Positions 23,052 through 31,089 are shown, numbered from the stretch's first letter. The stretch is 39,715 nt of DNA from Actinomycetes bacterium (GCA_024638645.1 JAHEJX010000026.1:1-39715), one strand, 5' to 3'. Made by a program: numbers and translations. The notes: generated by a model not told the origin, from the sequence alone.

Positions 23052-24040
23052 CGTCCCCGGCCGACGGACGGGCAAGTGCCTTCTTGGCGGCGCTCGAGAC
23101 GGCAGACGATGAGGCTGCTCGCTCGCTGGTAGACGATTTGGTAGCCGAAGGTCCAGCGGGACTGTGCTTAGTCATGGATGAGCTCATCCCCACAGCGCTA
23201 GAAATCGTCGGCCTCCGTTGGGAACAGAACGAATGGACCATCGCCCAGGAACACATCGCTACGGACATCTGCCGCCGCATCGTCATCTCGATCGGTGAAG
23301 AGCTTCCGGAGCCCGAACCGAATGCACCTTCGGCACTCGTGGCGTGCGCCGAAGGTGAGTGGCACTCGCTTGCGTCGCTAACCGTGCAGGTAGCGCTGAG
23401 TCTCGCCGGCTGGCGGGCTGAGCTACTCGGACCGTCGGTATCTTCGAGCCAGCTTGCGGCCTCGATCTTCGATAACGGGCCCGACCTCGTAGCGCTCACT
23501 TGCTCGATGGTGGCAAACCTTCCCGGGGCCAGGCGGATGATCGACACTGCGCATCAAACTGGGACCGCTGTGGTGGTAGGAGGCCGTGCCTTTGGCGAGA
23601 ACCACTACCGCAGCCGGCGCCTCGGCGCCGATGCGTGGGTGGCGACGGCATCCGCCGTATTGGACATTCCGGCAAAGCGCGTTGATATTCAACCGGCGTC
23701 ACTCCCCGACCCTCCCCACCAGCCGGAACTGCGCCTCCTCGACGATGCAACGCATGAGATCGTCATGAATCTCAGCCGCCACGCGGATCTCGACGAATCG
23801 GATCAAGAGGTACTGGCGACGGGCGCCGTCTGGATGCTGAGAACGGTCCACGCCGCTCTGCTCTGTGACGATCGCGATATTCTCCGCGAGCACATCGAGT
23901 GGCAAAGCAGACGCGCTCTCCTCGGCTCGGCATTACCCAGCGAGGATGTGGTGAGCGCCGTGGTCGCTGCGATGCCCCCACAAGCAGAAGTCGCCACGCA
24001 GTGGCTCGAGGAATGTCTCGCAGCAGCGGCTCCGGACTAG
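23048..24040 (+). CDS. Cobalamin-binding sensor protein with CarH-type W-x9-EH motif
   Basis: The 330-residue protein has a helical B12-binding-2 (cap) domain followed by a Rossmann-like B12-binding domain. The cap has Trp58, nine residues, then Glu68-His69 (RWEQNEWTIAQEHIATD), the W-x9-EH signature of CarH-type adenosylcobalamin photoreceptors. The Rossmann part begins VACAEGEWHSLASLTVQVALSLAGW, where His106 is at the position of the cobalt-coordinating His, and continues PDLVALTCSMVANLPG and VVVGGRAFG. About 110 C-terminal residues are helical and unrecognised. There is no MerR DNA-binding domain, so output must be by protein contact. ATGA overlap couples it to the PAS-GAF-SpoIIE phosphatase. 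A light- or B12-responsive input to the sigma switch is inferred. Confidence 0.85.
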   Translation: MTSPADGRASAFLAALETADDEAARSLVDDLVAEGPAGLCLVMDELIPTALEIVGLRWEQNEWTIAQEHIATDICRRIVISIGEELPEPEPNAPSALVACAEGEWHSLASLTVQVALSLAGWRAELLGPSVSSSQLAASIFDNGPDLVALTCSMVANLPGARRMIDTAHQTGTAVVVGGRAFGENHYRSRRLGADAWVATASAVLDIPAKRVDIQPASLPDPPHQPELRLLDDATHEIVMNLSRHADLDESDQEVLATGAVWMLRTVHAALLCDDRDILREHIEWQSRRALLGSALPSEDVVSAVVAAMPPQAEVATQWLEECLAAAAPD

Positions 24041-24990
24041 AGATCGAGCGACGTCTCGTACACGTGACCGAGCCCAGGGCGATCTTGGCCGGCGTTTTCG
24101 GGCCCCAACCACACCGTTACCCGGCATTGGTGGTCCCCAACGGCGATCCGCTCTTCGAGCAGCACCGACGCTCCCCCTGTATTCACTGCTGCAATGCCGC
24201 CGAAGACGCTTGAAGTCATCCTGCACAGAGCCGGCGCTTTTTGCACAGCTTGGCCAAAAGGGCAACGCCGGTTGGCGAGCACGATCTTCTCTGGACTGAC
24301 TTCTAGTGCATAGAAGTCGCCGTCGATAGCGTGCTTGAGACGAACGAAACACTCAGCCAGTTGCTCAGGGGAGAGCTGGCCCAGCGCTCCGGTAGCAATC
24401 CGGTACTCCTCTTCCATTTGCGATCCGACATCGATGCCGACTTGGGCTACCAATTGCTCGGCGGCGACGGGGCCGGCGCTCAACTCGACATCCTGAGCAA
24501 ACTGCACAACGAGTGCCCGCAGGAACGCTTCCCTGCCAAAGCCTTCTTCACCCGCCTCGTCGAGAACCGGTAGGGCGCCAACAGTGCGCCGCGCCGGGTC
24601 GATGCTCTCGCTGCTCGCGCGAGGGACATCCAGCGTCGCAGTCACGGTCGATCCACCACTGTCGCGAGTGGCTACTTCCAAGTCCTGAGCCAGGCTGGCG
24701 GCGATTGCAAGCCCACGGCCACGCTCTTCGTGGTCTTCGGCGGTACCGACCGCCGCGAAGTCGAATGAAGGCCCGACATCACGGACGGTGAGAACGGGCA
24801 GTTCCCTGCTCCATTCAACTGTGACCCACACGGCGCCACCGCCATGTTCGAAGGCGTTGGTAACAAGCTCCGAGAAGGTGAGCGCCGCTGCATCAATATC
24901 GGCGCCCTCGGTCGCGTGTCGGGTGAGATATGAGCTGAATTGCCGGCGCAGGTCAGAGGCCTGTCGTTCGTCTTCTATATACCAATCCAT
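24037..24990 (-). CDS. GHKL ATPase (RsbW-like) fused to a methanogen-output-like (MetOD1) domain
   Basis: The 317-residue protein has an N-terminal GHKL ATPase with intact motifs: ELVTNAFEHGGG (N45 in the N-box), VRDVGPSFD (G1) and EERGRGLAIAASLA (G2). This makes it the best candidate active RsbW-type Ser kinase in the window. After a linker, residues about 190-310 contain FYALEVSPEKIVLANRRCPFGQAVQKAPALCRMTSSVFGGIAA, matching the NxxCPFG...LC pattern of the MetOD1/methanogen output domain, whose Cys residues may bind a metal or sense redox. It is the last gene of the leftward ABC operon, starting directly after the previous stop (TAGATG). Its stop overlaps the B12-binding gene tail to tail. 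Confidence 0.82.
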   Translation of the reverse strand: MDWYIEDERQASDLRRQFSSYLTRHATEGADIDAAALTFSELVTNAFEHGGGAVWVTVEWSRELPVLTVRDVGPSFDFAAVGTAEDHEERGRGLAIAASLAQDLEVATRDSGGSTVTATLDVPRASSESIDPARRTVGALPVLDEAGEEGFGREAFLRALVVQFAQDVELSAGPVAAEQLVAQVGIDVGSQMEEEYRIATGALGQLSPEQLAECFVRLKHAIDGDFYALEVSPEKIVLANRRCPFGQAVQKAPALCRMTSSVFGGIAAVNTGGASVLLEERIAVGDHQCRVTVWLGPENAGQDRPGLGHVYETSLDL

Positions 24991-25575
24991 CTATACACCA
25001 ATGTTATGCGACTCTGGGTCAGAGTCGGTGCTGTCAGATTCCATATCGATTAGGTGACTCTTGCCGTCAGGATGGCCGATGTCGACGAGCCCGTTGATCG
25101 TACGATGCAGCATAAGAACAACCGCAACCAACAACCCGCCTAGAAGACAGGCAACGGCCGTGACCGAGTAGTAAATGAGGTCGTAGTAGAGGCGGAGCTG
25201 GTCTGCCTCCTCGACTGGCACGCCGAGAAAGAGGAGCAGAACGACAGCAACGACGATTGCCGCCGTTGACAACATCGAGATCTGCCGAATCCGTCTGAAG
25301 TGAATCTCCCGAAATTCATATTTACTGGTGTAGGTCAGTGACAGCAGCGTAAGCATCAAGGCCATTACCGTCACTCCTGCTGCCAGTACCGAGGAGGCGA
25401 GGAACCGGATAGTCGGGAGGATGGACCCGAGCAGACGCCGCGCCTCGAACGTCGACACCGTGCCCACAAGCGTGACGGCTGCAAACAATACGCCTGCCGC
25501 CACTGCCCCTCCGAAAAGCGCGTCGCGCATGTCGACGAGGCGTGGTTGCGAGTCGGCAGATGAGGTGCGTCTCAC
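24991..25575 (-). CDS. Multi-span membrane protein, unknown family
   Basis: The 194-residue protein has about four membrane segments (about 20-42, 55-75, 97-118, 133-157) and hydrophilic tails; the C-terminal tail is rich in Asp/Ser (MESDSTDSDPES). A charged loop YTSKYEFREIHFRRIRQIS lies between segments 2 and 3. The GTG at 25575 overlaps the preceding stop by 4 bases (GTGA); the frame is open much further upstream, but that part is a shadow of other genes. No family recognised. Position between an ABC exporter and an RsbW-like regulator suggests a membrane role in stress response. Confidence 0.72.
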   Translation of the reverse strand: MRRTSSADSQPRLVDMRDALFGGAVAAGVLFAAVTLVGTVSTFEARRLLGSILPTIRFLASSVLAAGVTVMALMLTLLSLTYTSKYEFREIHFRRIRQISMLSTAAIVVAVVLLLFLGVPVEEADQLRLYYDLIYYSVTAVACLLGGLLVAVVLMLHRTINGLVDIGHPDGKSHLIDMESDSTDSDPESHNIGV

Positions 25576-25940
25576 GTGTCGAGTTCCTGATTCTCGGCCA
25601 CAGACTTGCGCAGCAGAGTTCGCACGATATGCCACCTGGCTCGAGGCATGAGACCGCGCCGCAGGTGGGGCAATCGCATGGCAATAGCAATCAGTCGGCG
25701 GCCTGCCGCGGACTGCGCTGCAGACTCGACGACACGCTTGGCGGGGACAGACATGATCAATCGCGAAGTCCATCGGCGTAGAGGGGGAAATGCAGATGCG
25801 AGCGAGATTGCTCCCGCGAAGAAGAAGAGCCATCCCGGTAGCACTGGAAGGACCAGGCCGAGCAAGCCAAGAGCCGTGAACGCTATGCCGGCCAGCAAGG
25901 CTGTGAAACGTTGGTAGAGCGACGTTGTTGGTCCGTGCAA
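25572..25940 (-). CDS. PGPGW-type small transmembrane protein
   Basis: The 122-residue protein has two hydrophobic segments around FTALGLLGLVLPVLPGWLFFFAGAISLASAFPPLRRW, which matches the PGPGW family of putative membrane proteins (the P-x-P-G-W-x-x-x-x-x-G loop). A basic C-terminal half follows. I place the start at TTG 25940 because GGGAGG lies five bases before it, and because a SigB/SigF-type promoter (25961-25985) would start transcripts about at or after the upstream ATG at 25958. The ATG at 25958 remains an alternative. It overlaps the next membrane-protein gene by 4 bases. Confidence 0.75.
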   Translation of the reverse strand: MHGPTTSLYQRFTALLAGIAFTALGLLGLVLPVLPGWLFFFAGAISLASAFPPLRRWTSRLIMSVPAKRVVESAAQSAAGRRLIAIAMRLPHLRRGLMPRARWHIVRTLLRKSVAENQELDT

Positions 25941-25960
25941 GGCTGCCTCCCAACACATCC

Positions 25961-25985
25961 CTACCCGGAATTCGGTAGGCCAAAC
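25961..25985 (-). promoter_or_regulatory. SigB/SigF-type promoter inside the ABC operon
   Basis: On the minus strand GTTT (25982-25985), 15 bases, GGGTAG (25961-25966). It lies in the 50-base gap after the ABC permease gene and could drive the PGPGW, membrane-protein and GHKL-MetOD1 genes separately from the exporter. Confidence 0.55.
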
Positions 25986-25990
25986 CACTT

Positions 25991-27511
25991 CTATTCCGCC
26001 CGCATGCGCCACTGCAACAGGTAGAGGCCGACCACAAAGAGGCCGAAGCTGGCCCCTCCGAGCGACCACAAGGTCCGGACATCGACGGGCTCGGCACGGA
26101 ACATCACGTCTCGCAGCGAGTCGATTGCGTGCGTGATGGGAAGTGACCAAGAGACGGACCTGACCCACACCACCAGGCGCTCGAGGCTGAGGAAGAACCC
26201 CGAGAAGAAGATGCTCAGCAGCAGAACGATCATCGAGATGTTGACCGCCTGTGTGTCGGACTGGACTACGCCGGAGATCACAAAACCGATTCCGAGCGAG
26301 GCGAGGGCTAGCAGTAGCAGCACGAGCACGTAGCTGCCCACCTGGCCGGCAAGGGGCACCCCGAAAGCGCCGAACATCAGCAAGCTGAGGGCGCCCGCCA
26401 CGACTGCAATCGCAACCAGATAGCCAAGGTATTTGCCGGCCAGGATCTGGGCTGCGTGAACAGGCGATACCCGGAACACTTCAGACGTCCCCAAGGCCCG
26501 CTCTCGAACCAAGGCAAGACCGCCGAACGTGATACCGATGTGCTGAATCAGCAGTGCGATCACGCCGGGGGCATAAAAAGAAGTGATGTCGAGATCCACA
26601 GAACCGACCACAGAACTCTCCGCACCAAACGGGCTGACGAGGATGTCCGGTGGGATGCTCTGGAAGTCGGCGACCTGCTCAGAGAGCGCTTCGAGCTCAG
26701 CTTCGATCTGACGCGCACCTTTGATCTCAGCGTCGAGAGGATCTCCGATGGCGCCCGGATCGATATCGTCGATGAGAGTGCCGAGGCTATCGAGGCTTCC
26801 GCCCACCGAGCTGTCGGCCGACTCGGATGAAAACTGCTCTCGAATACTTTCGACGAGAACCTCAGTCGATCCCGTTTGCTGCTCGATCAGATCGAGCCGG
26901 CGCGCCAGCGATCGCCTTTGCGCCTCGACGGCGGGACGGTCGCCTGCCTCGAGTGCGATCCGCAGCGCAGTCGCACTCTCTCGTGCCGCCGGAAGCAGAG
27001 CCTCGAGGTCCTCGCTCTCCTCTTGACCCGAAGCGATCAGTTCTTCGAGAAGACGCCTATTGACGAGATCAACCGTGGTCCGCGAGATCAGGGAGATCGT
27101 TGCCTGTTCAAACGGATCGAGTTGGTCGTGGAGAACTGTGAACACTGCACGCTCGCCGCCACGAATGGTTTCGATCGGCGCAGAGGGAACAATCACTGCG
27201 ACGTCGGCTATCCCGGTACGCAACTGATCGACGGCCTCTGTGCGCTCGGCAACGGTTCCCAGCAGCTCGATGCGGTCGTCGAAAGCAGCGGATTCCTGCT
27301 CGAGTTGCGCCGTGAACTCGCTATCGGCCGGAGCCACGAAGAGGGTGGCGAGTGGGTCGGATTCCTGTTGATAGCCCAGCCCGAATAGCGCCAGAATCAA
27401 GAAAGGACCCAGAATGAGCGTCACCAGGAGTCGGGGCTGGCGAAGAATCGCGTACAGCTCCTTCCTGCCGAACGCCAAGACTCGTGTGGCGGCATCCCGT
27501 AACTCACCCAT
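25991..27511 (-). CDS. ABC-2-type exporter permease
   Basis: The 506-residue protein has an N-terminal membrane helix (AILRQPRLLVTLILGPFLILALFGLGY), a ~290-residue largely helical extracytoplasmic domain, then five or six C-terminal membrane helices, including FGGLALVRERALGTSEVFRVSPV before them. This is the YhgE/Pip-like or YhhJ-like large-loop ABC-2 arrangement. The start (ATG at 27511) overlaps the ATPase gene by 8 bases, so the two form one exporter. Substrate is unknown. The permease is a single chain; the working transporter is probably a homodimer with two ATPase subunits. Confidence 0.87.
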   Translation of the reverse strand: MGELRDAATRVLAFGRKELYAILRQPRLLVTLILGPFLILALFGLGYQQESDPLATLFVAPADSEFTAQLEQESAAFDDRIELLGTVAERTEAVDQLRTGIADVAVIVPSAPIETIRGGERAVFTVLHDQLDPFEQATISLISRTTVDLVNRRLLEELIASGQEESEDLEALLPAARESATALRIALEAGDRPAVEAQRRSLARRLDLIEQQTGSTEVLVESIREQFSSESADSSVGGSLDSLGTLIDDIDPGAIGDPLDAEIKGARQIEAELEALSEQVADFQSIPPDILVSPFGAESSVVGSVDLDITSFYAPGVIALLIQHIGITFGGLALVRERALGTSEVFRVSPVHAAQILAGKYLGYLVAIAVVAGALSLLMFGAFGVPLAGQVGSYVLVLLLLALASLGIGFVISGVVQSDTQAVNISMIVLLLSIFFSGFFLSLERLVVWVRSVSWSLPITHAIDSLRDVMFRAEPVDVRTLWSLGGASFGLFVVGLYLLQWRMRAE

Positions 27512-28496
27512 CGATCGCCTCCAAGCCGTTGCGGTGTCGACTCACTAGCTCGACAAAGACGTCGTCGAACGGCGGCAGCCACTCCTCCGCTTGGGTAATA
27601 CCGATCCCGTTGTCACCGAGCCAGGCGCTCAAGCTGGGCAGGGCAACAGCGGCTTCTTCGACGACCAGGCGGAGGCCGTTGATGCCGACCGGTCTGCAGT
27701 CGGCCGCCGTCGCCGCTACCCGAATACGCTCGATCAGGGTGGGGTCGGGTCGATCGGTCAGCTCGAGATCGATTATGTCGCCGCCGTAGGCCGCGCGACG
27801 AAGCCCATCCGGAGTCTCGACCATGAGCAGCTCGCCGTCGGCGAGGACAGCCACGTAGTCGCAATAGGCGGCCTCGCCCACGTACTGAGTAGTCACTACG
27901 AGGGTCTTGCCCTCATCCTTCAAGCTCGTGAATTGGTCCCAGAACTTGCGGCGCAGGATCGGATCGATTCCCGCAGTCGGCTCGTCGAGAAAGATGAGCT
28001 CCGGTGCATGGATCAGAGTCGCTGCCAGCGACAGGCGCCGTCTCATTCCGCCAGAAATGTCGGCGACCCGCTTCGTCTCGTGTCCCATCAGCTCGACGAA
28101 TTCGAGAGCAGCGGCGAGCGCATCGTGGCTCCGCCATTCCCGACCGTATAGCGAGGCGAAGAAGTCGAGGTTCTCCCAGACGCTGAGATTGGGGTAGAGC
28201 ACGGAAGTCTGTGGCATGTATCCGATGCGGCGCCGCGTGGCTGAGTCGAAGGACTGCGGACTCACACCGAGCACCTCGAGCTCTCCGCTCGTCGGCTCCA
28301 AGACTCCGGTCATCAGCCGTACGGCCGTCGTCTTGCCGGAACCGCTCGGCCCAACCAGGCCGAGGATGGTTCCCGGCGGAACATCGAGCTGGAGCCCGCG
28401 AATGCCGTCACCTGACTCGAATACCTTGGCGGCATGCCGAGATGTCACGACGGGTTGCACCGTGCTGGCGATGTCGGGGTGTGCAATGGCCACCAC
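27504..28496 (-). CDS. ABC transporter ATP-binding protein
   Basis: The 330-residue ATPase has Walker A GPSGSGKTT (49-57), a Q-loop near GYMPQTSVLYPNLSVWENL, signature ISGGMRRRLSLA, Walker B LIFLDEPTAGIDP, and a switch region VVTTQYVGEAAYCDYV, where the usual switch His is replaced (TTQY). A ~100-residue C-terminal extension is typical of exporter (drug/ABC-2) ATPases. Start is the first of two GTG codons (28494-28496), with AGGAGA upstream. A SigB/SigF-type promoter faces it from the divergent intergenic region. Confidence 0.9.
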   Translation of the reverse strand: MVAIAHPDIASTVQPVVTSRHAAKVFESGDGIRGLQLDVPPGTILGLVGPSGSGKTTAVRLMTGVLEPTSGELEVLGVSPQSFDSATRRRIGYMPQTSVLYPNLSVWENLDFFASLYGREWRSHDALAAALEFVELMGHETKRVADISGGMRRRLSLAATLIHAPELIFLDEPTAGIDPILRRKFWDQFTSLKDEGKTLVVTTQYVGEAAYCDYVAVLADGELLMVETPDGLRRAAYGGDIIDLELTDRPDPTLIERIRVAATAADCRPVGINGLRLVVEEAAVALPSLSAWLGDNGIGITQAEEWLPPFDDVFVELVSRHRNGLEAIDG

Positions 28497-28541
28497 GGTT
28501 GATCTTCTCCTGAGTTGGCGACGAGGTGTTTCGGCCCCGCT

Positions 28542-28567
28542 CTACCCGGGTCTGCCAGTCCCCAAAC
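28542..28567 (-). promoter_or_regulatory. SigB/SigF-type promoter for the ABC exporter operon
   Basis: On the minus strand GTTT (28564-28567), 16 bases, GGGTAG (28542-28547). It is divergent to the promoter at 28578-28603. The transcript start would be about 40 bases before the ATPase start codon. Confidence 0.65.
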
Positions 28568-28577
28568 CCGTCACGAG

Positions 28578-28603
28578 GTTTCCGCGTGTCCTGCCGTGGG
28601 TAA
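28578..28603 (+). promoter_or_regulatory. SigB/SigF-type promoter for the envelope/lipid operon
   Basis: GTTT (28578-28581), 16 bases, GGGTAA (28598-28603). The first start codon, ATG 28613, lies only 10 bases after the -10, so the transcript would be leaderless or nearly so. A weaker copy, GTTT (28528) and GGGTCT (28548), lies exactly 50 bases upstream. Confidence 0.68.
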
Positions 28604-28612
28604 GTCGGGCCC

Positions 28613-29449
28613 ATGAACACACCGTCACAACGTACGTTCGCCCGATTGATGCTTGCAGTCGGACTCGTCGGTCTGGTGGCCACAGTCATCGTCATTGCAC
28701 TGGGCCTGAGGCTTGTGGACCGCACGGGCGCGACTTTGGCGCACAGTTTGGAACTGACAGCAGAGGCCGTCGGAACCGTTGACGCAACCATCGACGTCGC
28801 TGCTGACTCGATCGAGACCGCTGCTGATGGCTTGGCGACTCTCAGCACCGCCGTCGCCGACACCGAGTCATCGCTCGGAAGCGCCGGCCGCCTGCTCCAA
28901 GAAACCGGATCCGCCCTCAGCGAAGACGTGCCGGCCAGCATCGACGCCATACGCGACACATTGCCATCGCTGATCCAGAGCGCCGAATTACTCGACGCGG
29001 CGCTCGCCACGCTGTCGGTATTCGGGGTCGAATTCACACCCCCCACTCCCCCAGGCGAGTCCTTGCGACGAGTCGAAAACAGCCTTGCCGGGATTGCCGA
29101 CCGCCTCAGAGAAAACGCGGAAGACACGACGAACCTGGGTGAGGGTCTGGAAGGCCTCAGCGGTGGAGCCGGGGTGCTCGCCGACCAACTCGACCGACTC
29201 CAAGAGTCGCTGCAACAGGCAGAACAGCTACTCGATGGCTACTCGGCTACGACCACCCGCACTGCCGCCCTAGTCGAGCAGACAAGTGCGGATCTCGACG
29301 CACAGCGGGCGGAAGGAAGGTTGATCGTCTTGCTCGCTGGCCTCGTGATCGCACTCGGCCAGACCGTGCCTCTCGCGATTGCTTGGCACAACAGGGCTGC
29401 CAGCCGAATCGGGAATGTGCGTTTAGCCGATTCCAACCCGGGTACGTAG
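28613..29449 (+). CDS. Membrane-anchored helical (coiled-coil) protein, unknown family
   Basis: The 278-residue protein has a membrane helix at each end (about 12-35 and 240-260) and a ~200-residue exported segment between. That segment is rich in Ala, Thr, Leu and Glu with few Gly/Pro, predicting long helices (ADSIETAADGLATLSTAVADTES; LADQLDRLQESLQQAEQLLDGYS). The shape suggests an envelope spacer or a receptor-like scaffold without a signalling output. No family recognised. The start has no ribosome-binding site and sits 10 bases from the promoter -10, consistent with leaderless translation. First gene of the seven-gene operon ending at 34918. Confidence 0.72.
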   Translation: MNTPSQRTFARLMLAVGLVGLVATVIVIALGLRLVDRTGATLAHSLELTAEAVGTVDATIDVAADSIETAADGLATLSTAVADTESSLGSAGRLLQETGSALSEDVPASIDAIRDTLPSLIQSAELLDAALATLSVFGVEFTPPTPPGESLRRVENSLAGIADRLRENAEDTTNLGEGLEGLSGGAGVLADQLDRLQESLQQAEQLLDGYSATTTRTAALVEQTSADLDAQRAEGRLIVLLAGLVIALGQTVPLAIAWHNRAASRIGNVRLADSNPGT

Positions 29450-29473
29450 AGGCCAAGAGGAGGAGGACAACGA

Positions 29474-30346
29474 ATGACAACACTCATGATCGCCCTTGTC
29501 GGAATCGCAGCCCTGGTAACCGCTGCGTGGCTTTCAATCCGGGGCAATGGTGCCGTCCCTGTGGTGGATCCGTCACGGGAGACAAATCGAATGGTTCGCT
29601 GGTTGAGCCGCCATCCCCGATTGGCTGCCTTCGTCGCCAGGCGTTTGGACGCTTCCACTGCCGGGGGCTTGCTGTTGACGTTGTCGGTGGCCGCAATCTT
29701 CTTCCTCAGCCTCTTCGCCGGGTGGGTGTTCGACTCGCTTGACGAGAACAGCGGATTTGCCCAGTTGGACGAGGCAGTCGCCGAGTGGGGCGCGGAGAAC
29801 GCGACCGACACATCGACCTTCGTCCTGAATCTGCTGACGGACATGGGCGGCACCCTTGTCATAGCTCTGATTACAGCGGCAGTGGCGATCTACGGATGGG
29901 TGCGGTACCGCAACTTCCATGTGGCCTTGTTCATCGTGGCCGTCTCTCTCTCGCAAACAGTCGTCAACAACGGTCTCAAATGGATCATCGATCGGGAGCG
30001 CCCCAATGTGTCGCAACTAGCCGGTTGGGCAGGCTCTTCTTTCCCCTCGGGTCACTCAGCAGCTGCCGCCGCGACGTACGCCGGCGTTGCCTTCGTGCTC
30101 GCCTTGGCCGCATCCCCGCGTGTCCGCGCACTTCTCTTCGCGGCAGCCATAGCGCTTGCCGCGGCGATTGCGGCAACCCGGGCGCTCCTCGGAGTTCATT
30201 GGCTCACCGACGTGCTTGCCGGTTTGGCAGTCGGCTGGAGTTGCTTCATCGCCGTCGCGGTCGCGTTCGGCGGACGCCTCATGCGCCTCGGTGTGCCCAT
30301 CGCAGAACAGTCAAGAGCCGCCGTCGTGGAGACGGCGACCCGATGA
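29474..30346 (+). CDS. PAP2-family membrane phosphatase
   Basis: The 290-residue integral membrane protein has the three PAP2 motifs: KWIIDRERP (K-x6-RP), SSFPSGHS (PSGH), and TRALLGVHWLTDV (the SR-x5-H-x3-D motif, with Thr for Ser). It has about six membrane helices plus an extra N-terminal one. PAP2 enzymes dephosphorylate phosphatidic acid, phosphatidylglycerol phosphate or undecaprenyl pyrophosphate on the outer face of the membrane. ATG has GAGGAGGA upstream. It overlaps the second PAP2 gene by 4 bases (ATGA). Confidence 0.9.
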   Translation: MTTLMIALVGIAALVTAAWLSIRGNGAVPVVDPSRETNRMVRWLSRHPRLAAFVARRLDASTAGGLLLTLSVAAIFFLSLFAGWVFDSLDENSGFAQLDEAVAEWGAENATDTSTFVLNLLTDMGGTLVIALITAAVAIYGWVRYRNFHVALFIVAVSLSQTVVNNGLKWIIDRERPNVSQLAGWAGSSFPSGHSAAAAATYAGVAFVLALAASPRVRALLFAAAIALAAAIAATRALLGVHWLTDVLAGLAVGWSCFIAVAVAFGGRLMRLGVPIAEQSRAAVVETATR

Positions 30347-31089
30347 AAGGCATGGAACAGCTCGTGGACAATACGATGACTCGAACAGTTTCGACGCCCA
30401 GGACCGAAAGTGCGCCACCGGCCGAACGGCATTGGCCACTCAGCAGCGGCGACATTGGGACGATCGCCAGGTTCGGATTCGTCCTGTTCCTCGTGACCGC
30501 GGCGATCGGTCTCTTGATAACGGACGTTCTGTCCGATGGTGGGCTGGTGGCAGCCGACGCTGACGTCAACCGTTGGTTCGAGCGCCTGCGAACCCCGACC
30601 TGGAATACGCTGACGGATTGGGGATCGAGCTTCAGCGATACGGTGACAATCGTCGGGCTGCTAGCTGTGTTGATCCCGACGCTGCGCGTCGCGACGGGCA
30701 AATGGCATAGCTCTGTTCTGCTCGCAGGCGCCGTGGCCCTCGAGACCATCGTATTCGTGACGGCCGGCCTGGTCGTGGGACGAGAGCGGCCGCCTGTCGA
30801 GCAGCTCGACATGTCTCCACCCACAGCCAGTTTTCCTTCGGGTCATACCGGGGCGGCAGTTGCCTTCTATATCGGGCTTGTGCTTCTCGTCTATTGGTGG
30901 ACCAGCCACCGGCCAACCCGGATCGCTGCCGCAGTCGTCTTCGGATCGATCCCAGTGATAGTCGGGCTGTCTCGGCTCTACCGAGGAATGCATTTCCCGA
31001 CCGATGTGCTTTGGGGCGCCGTAGTAGGACTTGCCAGCGTGCTCCTGTTCAGCCGAGTCGTTGTGAACCGCCCGGAGGCAACCTCATGA
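30343..31089 (+). CDS. Second PAP2-family membrane phosphatase
   Basis: The 248-residue protein has about six membrane helices and the PAP2 motifs GRERP, SFPSGHTGAA and SRLYRGMHFPTDVLWG. In the first motif the Lys seven positions before the Arg is Gly (GLVVGRERP), unlike its neighbour, although the Arg-Pro, PSGH and R...H...D residues are intact. It belongs to the actinobacterial PPTxSFPSGH subgroup. ATGA overlap with the first PAP2 gene fixes the start near 30343 (30352 is also possible). Two PAP2 enzymes in a row suggest distinct lipid substrates. Confidence 0.87.
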   Translation: MKGMEQLVDNTMTRTVSTPRTESAPPAERHWPLSSGDIGTIARFGFVLFLVTAAIGLLITDVLSDGGLVAADADVNRWFERLRTPTWNTLTDWGSSFSDTVTIVGLLAVLIPTLRVATGKWHSSVLLAGAVALETIVFVTAGLVVGRERPPVEQLDMSPPTASFPSGHTGAAVAFYIGLVLLVYWWTSHRPTRIAAAVVFGSIPVIVGLSRLYRGMHFPTDVLWGAVVGLASVLLFSRVVVNRPEATS

